Assembly: GCA_037013685.1 (NCBI GenBank)
Contig: CM072885.1
Location: 23,030,125 to 23,094,124, forward strand
Source of the DNA: Acridotheres tristis
Lineage: Eukaryota > Chordata > Aves > Passeriformes > Sturnidae
Direction: 5' to 3'
Length of the DNA: 64,000 bases
In this document: piece by piece, positions 34,508 to 45,300 of the stretch
Position numbering within the stretch: position 1 is the stretch's first letter
Layout: every line of letters begins with the position of its first letter
The notes under the pieces: model-generated
Database searches by the model: none
What the model saw: the letters and a program-made list of their open reading frames with translations, nothing else
Told to the model about the DNA's origin: nothing
Position numbers and translations under genes: made by a program

Positions 34508-36114
34508 AGATTAACTTCAAGAGCAACTGGTGGAAGTTCAGATTTGAGACTTCCTTTAAGACTGAGTTCCCTGCTCTAGATACTACACCCCCACATAGGC
34601 CGAATCTGTTACCAGATTGAGTGGCTCAGAGAACCTCTCAAAAGCTCTAACGACAGCATCCAACTCAGCAATTTGAGGGGAACCCTCAACAATCTTAACC
34701 TCTGCCTCCCACTGCTGAGTTTGGGGGTTTGGGGTCAGAGCTTTGAGCAGTACTCGGGTCAATTTATCCCTAGGGACCAAACTGAAATTTGAATTTAAAA
34801 ATTTGTGGCTCTGGTGATGGACGGATGTTTGTTTCGTGTAGCTATCAAGAGCAAACAGGAGAGTTTCATTCTCCTTGAGCAAATGCTCCAAAACCTCCTT
34901 GGTCAACTTGCCCGATGACAGGGCAAGTGGTACTCGAATGCATGCAAAATCACAACCTGCCAGCTCTTGCAGATGGGTCCTGGCCTTCCTGATCAGCTGA
35001 GCCATCAGCTCCTGTGGCCTGGTGATACTTTTGGACCATTGGTGACTGAGGAACACCCACTCTATAATCAAGAGGGGGTCCCTCTGGTCCTGGTCCCACT
35101 GATAAATGAGGCCATGGAGATGCGGCAGCTTTCCCAGGATGATGAACTTGAACTGCAAGTTCAGCAGGTATCGATGGGCCTGTCTCGACCCCATCACCTT
35201 CTATACCTTTTCCAGTGCGGCTTTGGCCTCTGGGGTCAGTACCCTAGGAGAAACTAACTCATCTCCCTCTTTCAATAAATTGAAAAGGGGGGCGAGGTCC
35301 TCGGTGGTTAAGCCTAGCCAGGGTCTGACCCAGTTCAAGGACCCACACAGCTGGTGGAAATCCGCAAGGGTTTTTGGTTTGGTGTTAATGGCCAATTTTT
35401 GCGGAACAATGGTCCGGTTGGTAATTCGGAGCCCGAGATACTTCCACAGGGACATCCTCTGAACTTTCTCCTTCTGGAGTTCAAACCCTGAAGAGATCAA
35501 AACTACAATGACTAAGTCAAGGACATGCTGCAGCATGTCGTCCATGGGGGCACAAATCAGCACATCATCCATGTAGTGAAGGATGACGGCCTCCCCTGCC
35601 TTGGCACTGACAGGAGACAGCAATGAGGACATGTACCATTGACAGATACTGGGGCTGTTCTTCGTGCCCTGAGGCAGTACCCACCAATGGAAGTGCCTCA
35701 TTGGGGCTTCCTGGTTGATGGAGGGAACCAAGAAGGCAAACCGTGGTGCATCCTCGGGGTTGAGGGGAATTTGAAAGAAACAATCCTTGATATCAATAAC
35801 TGCCAGATTCCAATTTTGCGGAAGCATTGAGGGCGAGAGCATACCTCATTGTAAAGACCCCATGTCTTCTATCTTTTTGTTGATTTCACGAAGGTTGTGA
35901 AGGAGCCGCCACTTGTCCTTCCCCGGCTTTTTGATGACAAACACGGGAGACTTCCAAGGGCTCCAGGTTGGCTCTATGTTACCTTTGGCCAACTGCTCCT
36001 CCACAAGTTCGCTGAGCACCTTTAATTTCTGTTTGTTGAGCGGCCACTGATCTATCCAAACTGGATCATCAGATAGCCAATTCAGCTTTTGGACAGGGCG
36101 GTCCACAGTGGCCG

Positions 36115-36672
36115 CTAGCAAAAATCCCACGGGGATTTCAGGATTTCAGTACGCACCCCCCACTGTGACATGGCATCTCTACCGCACAGGGGAGTGTTAT
36201 ACTCCATGACAAAAGGGCGAACATTCGCCACCTGCCCTTCAGGTCCCTCAATTTTAATCACACTCTTTGACTGCCGGGCCAATTGGGCCCCCACGACTCC
36301 CTGTATTCTGCCTGCCACGGGTTGCAACTCCCAATGTGACGGCCAATTCTCTGTTGGTATCATTGTCACATCTGCTCCTGTGTCGAAGAGTCCGTCGAGG
36401 TAGAAGTAATCTTCACCCCGACAGAGTCTGCATCCAAAAAATCTGTCTACGGAGGTGTCGCCCTGGGCACTCAGACTGCTCAACCTCTGCCCAATGGACT
36501 CCCAGAACCAGACCAAGTCCAGCTGCTGGGGCGACACCCCGGGAAATTGGGAAGCAAGCCACAGAATGAACTTTTTCAACAAACCCTTTGAAAACTTCTT
36601 TTTCCCACCCTCCAGAGCACCCACAACTTGGACAAACATCCCCTGCTGCTGTGTCAACAGCCTTGCGCCCAT
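36115..36672 (-). pseudogene. Matrix-protease fusion frame (gag capsid and nucleocapsid deleted)
   Basis: An open 185-codon frame. Residues 1 to about 65 look like a class II Gag matrix (FVQVVGALEGGKKKFSKGL, then WESIGQRL). From about residue 85 the frame is retroviral aspartic protease, with LFDTGADVTMIP (active-site DTG at 97-99) and a C-terminal CGRDAMSQWG. Capsid and nucleocapsid, normally more than 1 kb, are missing, and the join is in frame. Start: the ATG at 36672 lies about 430 nt after the primer-binding site, a usual leader length. The 3' end overlaps pol by 16 nt around a -1 frameshift heptamer. The fusion is probably a deletion product; a native spliced origin is less likely. Confidence 0.78.
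36121..36127 (-). promoter_or_regulatory. Candidate -1 ribosomal frameshift site at pro/pol
   Basis: The minus strand reads G GAT TTT in the protease frame, four codons before that frame's TAG stop. This is the same class of slip site as G GAU UUA at the MMTV pro/pol junction. A -1 slip here leads directly into the RT frame, whose open frame starts at 36130. A downstream pseudoknot was not assessed. Confidence 0.65.
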
Positions 36673-37102
36673 GGTGGTATGCCTAGCGCCTGCACAGCAA
36701 ATGAACTCTCTGGCTGCTGCAAAGGAGAACTTAAAAAACTAAAAATAAGGGTCCCAGGGCCAGTGAGTCCCCACCTCTCGGGGACTAAAGGCTGGGGTGC
36801 TTTCCCACAGCTGACAAGCGGCCTTTTGGCTCAGGGACCCCCACACCTAGGGCTGTGCACCCCACCCTGCCTTCTGGCAAGCCCCCCTCACCCTTTGGGG
36901 GATACTTACAGGGTCCATTGGCTCCTGGGACTGGTGCCGCAGCAGAAGGTCTCTCCCTTGAAAGCGGTCCTCTGGGCGCAGAGATTTACCACCTTCTCCC
37001 CGGGAGCGCTGCCGACCTGGCCTGCTCCAACCGGGGTAGTTGATGCCCAGCATCTCTGATCCTTGGATTCTAGAGGCTCTTCATAGGGTCACTGGTGAAA
37101 TG
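36673..37102 (-). other. Proviral leader (PBS to gag start)
   Basis: A GC-rich untranslated leader. Frames of 60-143 codons here on both strands reflect base composition. It carries the splice donor near 36909 and would include the packaging signal, which I cannot define by eye. Confidence 0.7.
36902..36912 (-). promoter_or_regulatory. Candidate major splice donor
   Basis: The minus strand reads CCT GTAAGTAT, a strong 5' splice site in the leader upstream of the gag start. Paired with the acceptor at 33406 it would remove gag and pol to make env mRNA. Confidence 0.5.
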
Positions 37103-37120
37103 GCCCCACGTTGGGTGCCA
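37103..37120 (-). promoter_or_regulatory. Primer-binding site, tRNA-Lys(1,2) type
   Basis: The minus strand reads TGGCACCCAACGTGGGGC three bases after the LTR. It differs by one base (A for G at position 5) from the site complementary to the 3' end of tRNA-Lys1,2. This places the element among lysine-primed class II ERVs. Confidence 0.82.
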
Positions 37121-37123
37121 ATC

Positions 37124-37796
37124 TGACACGTCTTCCCCAAAGGGCCCACTCCGCCTGGGCTCCAGGCTAGCTCCAAGAAGCCCGCATCAAGGAGTGGCCT
37201 TTCTCTGGCACCGCTCTGGGAGCTGCAGAAGAGGTATAACTTTCACTATAGCTGGGCAATCCGTCCGGGAGAGATAAAGAGTCGCAGGAGAGACCTTTCA
37301 CGGTTCCAGGAAGGGAGGTTTATTGAAGGGATGAAACAGAGGTCTGGGGTCTGGGAGAGGGAACCTCAAAAGGCGGTGAAACAGGCTGCGCATGAACTTA
37401 AATACAGGGGCGGTACAAGGGGAGGGTACAAACCTCTGGCCAATTGCGATCAACGAGGGGAGGTATCTAAGGCGGGGAAAAGCAAACGGCAAACCAATGA
37501 GGAGAAACATGGGTGGTAACCTGGGTACGACATCAAATCACGTAACAAGGAGGGAGTAACAAACATGGAACATTCTCGAACGATGAGAGGAGCTAGTGAG
37601 GACTGACAGGGCTTTGGGAGGAGACTCAGGAGACAAACAGGGAACATTCTGGAAAGTTGGTGTTGTATAGGGTTGAGGGATAATGGGGGAGGCGGGAAGG
37701 GACTGAACCATATCACAGCAACCTAGGGGTGCAAACATGAGAACAAACCATTTAACTTAAAGGAGAACACTTAAGACAAAACAGCACACCACAACA
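37124..37796 (-). mobile_element. 5' LTR of the class II provirus (family A)
   Basis: A 673-bp LTR with minus-strand start TGTTGTGGTGTGCTG and end GACGTGTCA. The TATA-like GTATTTAAGTTCATG (near 37398-37412) and CAATAAACC (near 37316-37324) define U3-R-U5. The same signals occur in the solo LTRs at 23403, 49352 and 51787, making this provirus the best available guide to the interior that those solo LTRs lost. Confidence 0.92.
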
Positions 37797-38486
37797 GTCT
37801 GCACTGCACCTTGCTGCCTGCTCCTGGACCACTGGGCTTGGTTCTGGCCTACAGTATTCAGCTGGGCTTGGCTGGGCATGACTCAACTCAGATCCTTTCA
37901 GGTCAGTGCCCACATCTAGGCTGGGTTCTCTGCTTGGAATTGCATTCTCCTGTGGGGTGCTATGGGACAGGCAAAGGCAGAAGAGGGGCAGAGTCCTTGG
38001 TGTTGGTCCCCGAGGAAGAAGTGGAGTAAAATGAACCTGTTCTCATCTACATTCACCTTTTTCTTCCCCCTGAAGCCAGGACCAGCCAGTGATACCATGT
38101 TTGGCATAGAACAGCAACCAAGCTACACCCACAAGGCTCTAGAGTCTGCCCTTTCTCAGCACCTGAAAGCAAAACTAGGATGTTCATTAAGAGTTTTTTG
38201 TATTTAAATGCTTCAAGTGTTTACATATATTTTAACAGGTGTCGAATAGCTTTTCTTTTAATTAGACAGTCTCATTCCATAAAGAATACCATTGCAAGCT
38301 AAAAAAATTATGGAATTCTCTGTGATGACAAGGCATTTAATAAAAGTAGAATAAACAGGTTGGAGGAAATCTTGACAGATAAAGTAATCCACCCCAACTG
38401 AGGTCTCAGCACGCTTTCTGTTTTATTAAGGTAACCAGTTCTTACCTGTCAGTTACCGATGCTGCACTACTTACTCAAGTAATCTA
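37797..38486. other. Moderate-GC intergenic DNA, unrecognised
   Basis: This is somewhat GC-richer than the background (37800-38160) but I recognise no element. Frames of 72 and 81 codons have no domain. Confidence 0.45.
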
Positions 38487-38492
38487 TTCCTG

Positions 38493-38866
38493 TGTCGGAG
38501 ACGACGGGAGACACATCCAATGGTGATCAGCAAGCCTCAAGTTTATTGATCAGAAGGCTACAGTTATATAGACACGATAATAAATCTCATACATATTGCA
38601 AAAGGTAAGCTCATCATTGGTTCTGTGCTCTGGCCTTGCTAAGCGTCATCTTTGCACATATTGTTACATACTCCAGATGGCTATGGTCACTTTACTGCAA
38701 CAGCTAGTTCTTGTTTTAACAAAAGCTAATTCTTATTTTGACATCCCGTGATTGCCTTGCTCCTTGCTCAAAGGCACAATGTTCTTGCCCAAGGCCTTAT
38801 TTCCTGACTAGTGGAATCTCATCATGTCCTTTCACACGTAGCCAGTCTTCCACAAAACTCTCCACA
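38493..38866 (-). mobile_element. Short solo class II LTR with perfect 6-bp TSD
   Basis: A 374-bp LTR starts TGTCGGAGACGACGGG and ends CTCTCCACA on the plus strand, flanked by TTCCTG at 38487-38492 and 38867-38872. On the minus strand it has a TATA box (CTATATAACTG near 38561-38571) and GATCAATAAACTTG (near 38537-38550), then a short U5. It is a different family from the 670-bp LTRs. The 67-codon frame at 38738-38941 crosses its boundary and is not a gene. Confidence 0.9.
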
Positions 38867-38872
38867 TTCCTG

Positions 38873-40639
38873 TGCTCAACCATTCTCAGCTTTAAAATAC
38901 TTCTACCTGATGTCTTCCTTACCTCCTACTTACTTCAGTGAAAGCCTGTTACTCGTCACTATATCTGCAGAGAATAAGAGGAATTGATTATTCCTTTTCT
39001 TCCTGCCACCTTTTTTGTCTTTGAAGATGGCTTCTATATGTCCTCTCAGCCTTCTTTTTTATAGACTAAAAAGCTAAAATCCTTTTTCATAGGTCAATTT
39101 TCATGGAGTTCTGATCATTCTCAATCCAATATCATTGTCAGTGATGTATGTGACTTTGCTGCATATTGACAATGCAGCAGTAATCAGCTTCCAAAAGGTG
39201 ATACTTTCTCAGTGCTTACTGGCTAGCTTTCATGGTTGGATAAAAACTCTGAAATACAGCAGTAATAAAGAGCACTGTCCCACACTTTCCTACTCTATCA
39301 GGATAATACACTTAATAATATCATAATGTTATCTAAGAAAGACAGTGGATGTAGAGATTAAGATAATACAATCAATATGAACATAATTCTTATCACTTGC
39401 TATTAGATGCAAAATCTGGTTTCACTACATTTTTCATCAAATCATTTCAGAAGATATTCCAAATTATTTTTAAATTTAATTTTTAGATTTATAAAAATAA
39501 AGTGTCTGGTGCAGATTATGGTTAAAAGGGAGATAAAACTTTAAAACCACAAAGTGCAGTACAACGTGTAATACACCTTCATAGTATTGTTTTTTTCAAA
39601 AAGTAATTTATTTTGACAGTGCAAGATTAGCTCTCCTGTTTTAAAGTAATTCAGAAGACATTGTACCCACATGAAATCTCTGAATAGAGACATAATCACC
39701 ATAGACAATAATTTTCTCATCCAAAATTGTGAGGAAAAATAGATTTACCATGCAACAAATTTTGATTAAAAAAATTATTGGTTGTCATTGAATTAGTAAG
39801 AGAAGGTACAATTTAGGATTCAAAGTACTAAAACTACTTAGGGACAGCATACCAAAAGTTTTAAGCGGCTCCTACAAAGAGCTGTGCTCTCAGATTTTCA
39901 AACAGAAGGATCAATGTATTTAGCTGCATATCTACCTATCTACCTGGGCAAATCTGCCTGTTAAAAATACTGCTGAAGTAAGGACAAGGCTGATTTTCTG
40001 AAAAAGAAGACAAATAAGGATTTGTGTGAGACGTAGGAGATAGGAATGAGAAGAAATGTGTTTTCTGGTAGCCATGATAATCTGAGGGAAGTTAGATTTT
40101 TTTAATACTATTACTCTATCTCAAAATTAATCTGATCGACTGAAGCAGAAATGCTTTACATGGAGACACATGCTGTTCTGGGATATTCAAAGTTGCATCT
40201 CTGAGCAGCAGCAGTGATGACTTACGTCTGTAACAACAGGCTCAGAAGCTCTACTGTGATGGCTGTTTCAGGATTCCTGCCCATCCTAATCAAAATTGAT
40301 GCACATAACTTGTCCACTAGCATAGCCATCTGTTGGCATGGCATACTGCCCACTCAAAAGGTATTATGCCAATTTCAGTGTTCCATCTTAAGATGGATTT
40401 AGAAGGCAACAAACAGAAACAACACAGTGCATTAAAACCAGCAAATAGCAGTCTATCCTTTGGGAATCCTTTCACAAGGGCTTGCAAATTATACCTGATA
40501 ACTTAGCAATCTGTGTTACAATCAGTATCTTCTGACCTGAACTGGAGAGAGAATATCAAAAGAGCTCCAGAAAATGTCAGCAGATTCCTGTGCTGCCAAA
40601 CAGATAATAGATAAAGGAAATTATTTCCCCCTTCAACAC
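38873..40639. other. AT-rich intergenic DNA, no gene seen
   Basis: Short frames only; no element was recognised. Confidence 0.5.
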
Positions 40640-41135
40640 AATATTCATATGACCACATCTACAGCACACATCTAGGGTCCAGGTTGGCTTCCCAACTGAT
40701 CAACCACATCACAAAGCTGGTCAGAGACAGGAGCACTTGCCCTGTGATGAAAGACTGAGGAAACTTGGCTTATTCAGCCTAGAGGAGAGGTGGTTTAAGG
40801 GGAAATTAACAGCAGCCTTTCTATAATCCTGGTGATTCTGAGGAAGAGTCCAGACAGACATTTTGCAGAAATCTGTGGTGAGAATACAAGAAGCAGGGGG
40901 CACCAAAAAGAACAGAGAAGGTTCTGAAGGAGTGTTGGAAGAACCATTTTCACTCTGAAAAAGCCAAGCAGTGAGATAGGTTGCTGAGTTGTGAAGACTA
41001 CATCCTTCAAGGCTATGAGAAACAGACTAGCTAAAGCCCTGAATACCCTGGTCTGACCTTAAGGCAAGCCTCCTTTTGTGAAGGATCCTGTCCTAGAGAC
41101 CTCCTGGGATCCATTCCAACCTGCATCATACTGCA
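40640..41135 (+). mobile_element. CR1 LINE, diverged 3' end
   Basis: Plus-strand AAAGACTGAGGAAACTTGGC (40750) and TTATTCAGCCTAGAGGAGAG match the conserved CR1 ORF2 end. GGTCTGACCTTAAGG and CATTCCAACCTGCATCATAC follow as the 3' end. It is 5'-truncated and carries several indels. Short frames over it are shadows. Confidence 0.85.
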
Positions 41136-41990
41136 ATCCTTCATGCAGTCAATAAAGAAAGTTATGCTCTTTCAGGAGATACCTTAGACCATCCCATTTT
41201 ATATTTTTGTCTATCTTGCATCAGAAAATAAAAGTTTCATGAAAGTAGAAAAAAATGTCCTTTTACAGAACTTCCTGCAAACACAATAAATAAAGAATTC
41301 AGAGTCCAGCCTCGTTTGTATTAATGTAAATGTAGAGAGCCTGGCTACTTGAGATTTGTGTTCCATGAAACTCCAAAGACAAATCTTGACAAATCAGATT
41401 TCCCTCTGATTCCTTTACATGAGCGGTCATTGCTACTGAGACTAAAGAAACACTCTGATAACTGGATGGTATAAAAATATCCATGAAGAGGACACAGCTG
41501 TCACTGAAGCATACATAGGATTGATTAGCTGCTATTAGTCTATGGTAAAAACAAATCTCTATTAGATTCTCACTTTAATAAGTAAAACTTTAACAAGAAG
41601 TTAAACCTCAGTTTAGCAATTCACTATCACTCTGCAGATGTATTACTGTAAACATACATAAATATACACACAATAAAATTAAGGTAATTACCTAAATTGC
41701 ATCTTGCTTTTAAAAAATCTGATTTCCCTGCAGTTTCCACATTTTTATTTAAATTGGATAGGACAAATTAGACAGATGAATTTCAATTGCAAAGAAATTA
41801 GTTTAATTGTATTTTTAAAGTCAATATTATTGGGGAGCAAAATCGAGGTCATTAGAAAGTGGTTAACAGAGTAATACAATGAGCAGAAAAAGCAGAGTAT
41901 ATAAAAAATTTTTTTAAAGTAGTTCTCACATAATTGGCAGTCCTATTTCACCTTTGGTAGAAATCTTTCAATACCACAACAATTGGAACC
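41136..41990. other. AT-rich intergenic DNA, no gene seen
   Basis: Very AT-rich at 41640-41900. No element was recognised. Confidence 0.5.
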
Positions 41991-42350
41991 TGTGGACACT
42001 CACTTAAGTGAGCTAGCCTGGAAAATCTTCCAGGCTAGAGCTTCTCAGCTTCCCAGGTTGATAAGCTGGTTCAGTTTCAGTTAGGGAGAATTTCTCCCAG
42101 GATGATAACTTGGTCAAAATAGAGAGGAATTAATAACAAAGATAAAACACCTGTTTCGGTGCGTAACTAGGCTGGGAAAGGGGTGTCTTCTCTCTGAACC
42201 AGTCATCTTTGTTCTGCCCTTGGAGTTGTCAGTCGTTCTACTTAAGCATGGATGTTTCTGAATAAAACTTGTCTATTTCCTATCATGAAAGATCACCATG
42301 TGTGTCTTGTTTCTGCTGCATCTAAAGGGTTAATACGCCTTTCCACGGCT
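41991..42350 (+). other. Possible unclassified LTR with palindrome and hairpin
   Basis: The segment opens TGTGGACACT and then holds a perfect 14-bp palindrome (41999-42012) abutting a hairpin with 11-bp arms (42013-42038). Downstream are CTACTTAAGCATGG and CTGAATAAAACTTG (near 42240-42273), which could be a core promoter and polyA signal. This is LTR-like organisation but I found neither a TSD nor a second copy, so it stays a candidate. Confidence 0.3.
42013..42038. repeat. Inverted repeat, 11-bp arms, 4-nt loop
   Basis: Arms CTAGCCTGGAA and TTCCAGGCTAG are perfectly complementary around loop AATC. The palindrome CTCACTTAAGTGAG lies immediately to the left. Confidence 0.9.
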
Positions 42351-45300
42351 ATAGGAACCCAGGGCTTGCTCTTCATCCCAGTTGTAATTCTACATTTAAC
42401 ACCATGCTCAGCCTCACAAAAGCCACAGCTGAATTCCACAGTGAAGAATTCTTGAGGGTAATGTTTTTGTAGCCAACAGTTTCATTTGGTAGCTGTTTCT
42501 GCATCAAATACAACTGTAGTTCTTGGCTTTTTTTTTTTTTACAATCTGAATCCTAGCCATAATCCTAGCTTTAATTAAAACACAAACCTGTGCCTGATCT
42601 GTAGGTCTAGACATTTCAATAATGAAATTTTCCTTAGGAAAAAAAGAATAATTTATTATTCCTCATGTTATTTTGGGGGCCTTTTTTCTGTTTTACTCTC
42701 ACCAGAGCTCTGGGTTTCTTCCTAAACACCCTAGACTTTCCCCAGACTGTAGATTCCTTGGACAGAACTCCTTTGGCACTGACTTTTCAAATAAGTCCCA
42801 CACTGAACTCCTGGATTTCTCCTTTTCCTAATCTAACCAAAACCCTGATATTCACACATATGCAATCCTAGAAATCTTATATCCATTAATTTTTTGATGT
42901 AAGGGTTACTTCGTCTGCCCTAGCTTTCTGGCAGTACCCCTGCTACAGTTCGGCTTATTTTACTGAGAAAGCAAGCAGAATTTCAAGATTAATGTTAGAA
43001 CAGAGAAATGAGAAAGGTTGGAACTTCAGCTCAAGTAACCAGAGCAGGAAAGACGATCCTATCGGACAATGTGACAAAATGCTGTACTCTGGGTGAAATC
43101 AGGTTAGAGTTGACAGAAGGAGAAAACTATGCTATAGATCGGTGCAATTTTGGCGGGGAAATGATCCCTTGGACAGCCATGCTTGTAAGACAGGTTGTCT
43201 TGTTATTCAGAGACTTCCTCCTGTGAAGTGCTGAATAAATAGAATTCAGATGGTGAACAAAATAGATTTCAATCTGTTCTTGCTTTTGTGTAGATGGAAT
43301 TTGCACAGGCATTTGTTAACAGCTATAACAAAATAAGCACAGAATACAGAATTATTAGTTTTGTTTAGCATTGTACCTTCATTATTTATTCCCTGTTTTA
43401 AAATATAGATTTCTGAAAACTCAGATTCCCCAAGATGAAGATCTTTATATCTTTGATACACTAATGAATGTCTGTGACTCTTCACTATAATGTTTAATTC
43501 CCAACTAAAGATTTTCTTGAAAATGTCAAGTGATGGGAAGGTATTTAATAAATACCTGTGGAGAAATGGCTAATTTATTTAAACCAAAATTCTCACCAAG
43601 GAAGAACAAAATTAATCGACAGTATAACTTTAACAACTTTATATTTCTAGATTATATATTAGAGTTAGGATATTGTTTTCATTATGACTTCTTTTGCAAA
43701 GATTATGCTGTGTATTATGTGAAAATCACCCATTCTTTTAACTAATTGAACATAAACTGTCTCAAGATTTGCCAACTCACTTAAGTGGCTCAATAGGTTC
43801 CTCTGGTATTGCAACATGAGTATATAACAATATTTCTTGCTAAATTATAGTTCCAGGAATTCTCAATTTCATTATTTCCAGTTTCCTTATTATGAAGCAT
43901 TTCCTTATTATGAGCATTTTCAAACTTTTTTTTTTGGGGGGGAGGGGTGTTTGTGTTTCTTTCAAGTGGGTTTGTTTTGTTTTTTTCTTTCCTGAATTGG
44001 TCTTTATTTTAGACCGATTCTTTCTCTGCAGTATATTAAGAAGCTGTACTAGGAAGTTCTGCATTTTATTTTTCTGATTCATGGGGAATGTTTTTGTTGG
44101 TCTTTTTGGTTTTTTGATATCAAACAGTTTATACATGAATATACACAACAGATTGGTTAGCGTTACAATGCAAATAATTATATTACATCAGGGAGAGGAG
44201 AAATAGGCTTATGGAAGACAGCCATCTATCAGACAGTCCTGCCATCACTATCTGGGAACAGCAGGTCTGATCTAAAAGGCCACTACAGTTAAAGAAGGAT
44301 TTTCTGCTTAGTTGAGTGGGATCAGTCACAAACTGCTGAGTATAACAGATACTTTCTAGGTGTCTAGTGCCAATTTCGGCCTGGACCCCATTGTTCCATG
44401 CCCAGACCTTCTGGCTCTATGCTCGTGTTTAGATACTCCCATGTAACTCACTGTTGAATACTCTACATGCAGAATGATATGCCACTGTTGCAATAATATT
44501 TCCTAATTTTTATCACTTTAAATTTCTGTGTTAAAATTAAAGCTTCTCTTTGAGTCTCTCCCAGAAGAATTTGCACAAAGCAGCATAACAACTTTTGCTT
44601 TAGGTTTTGAGTAGCTATTTTAAATGCTGTGTACTCTATCACATATTTTTGCCATGCATCACACTCTGAGATAGATTGTTCTTGTCTCTCCTTATCTGCA
44701 GCAGAAGGGAAGGCATTATACATAACTTTCTTTTCTCCCTTTGTTCATTTATCCACATGAAGTACCAGGCTGATATTGAACTCCTAGACCAACACAGTGC
44801 TGGCCTTTTCATGACCAATTTAGTTAACTGCCTAAGAAAAAAACCTCTTCTGGTTCTTCATGCCTTCCTATTTCTTTTGTACTTCCAATTTACACTTCCT
44901 TTTGGAGTATATGATTAATTCAACATATTTATGCACTTCAAATTCTGAAAGATTAATCTAAACTTCTAGTCATGGAAAAAGACTTCTTCCATTTCAGACA
45001 GGGGACTATCCCTGTGGCAGTGCCTCTCTTTCTCATTTTATTACAGAAGCCAGCATTCCTCAATAACCAAAATGACCCTGGAACCAGCTGCCAGTGTACA
45101 CCCATCTTCATTATTTTCCCCAAAGTTAAGAGCCAAATTCACTAACCTGTTGAATGATTTTGCATTTTCATTATAGATATTGACCTGATAAATCTATTAC
45201 CTGGTGTTCTCATGTCATCTTTGACTTTTCAATTCATGCTTAAAATAAAAAGAAGTGGTAACAGTGTAAGACAGCTAAGAATTTGATTGATATGTGTGTA

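Larger units (their letters stand above)
33600..36130 (-). pseudogene. pol: Class II pol: RT, RNase H and integrase, broken
   Basis: RT starts in the frame reached by a -1 shift at 36121-36127. It has a fingers block (SPWKSPVFVIKKPGKDKWR), then an in-frame TGA (35846-35848). The palm carries VIDIKD with the first catalytic Asp, LPQGTKNSPSICQ and YMDD at 35564-35575. A TAG (35201-35203) follows, in the same frame. RNase H continues to TDSAYV, where an indel in a G run near 34590 shifts the frame. The frame shifts back near 34380 into integrase. Past the integrase core a TGA (33806-33808) and a further shift precede the C-terminal DNA-binding domain, readable to about 33600. Catalytic motifs survive although the chain is cut. 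Confidence 0.9.
31936..37796 (-). mobile_element. Class II (alpha/beta-like) endogenous provirus, defective
   Basis: Reading on the minus strand, the order is: complete 5' LTR (37796-37124), lysine-type primer-binding site, leader with a splice donor, a gag-matrix/protease fusion frame, pol (RT, RNase H, integrase), env (SU and TM), polypurine tract, and the first 103 bp of the 3' LTR. Capsid and nucleocapsid are deleted and the 3' LTR is truncated. Pol looks betaretrovirus-like, while the env TM is alpharetrovirus-like, a combination seen in avian class II ERVs. Pol and env carry nonsense codons and frameshifts, so it cannot make virus. Confidence 0.92.

Noticed and set aside
43008..43226. 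72-codon frame that looks like a small gene
   Set aside because: No recognisable domain, no splice or promoter context, and frames of this size are expected by chance here.
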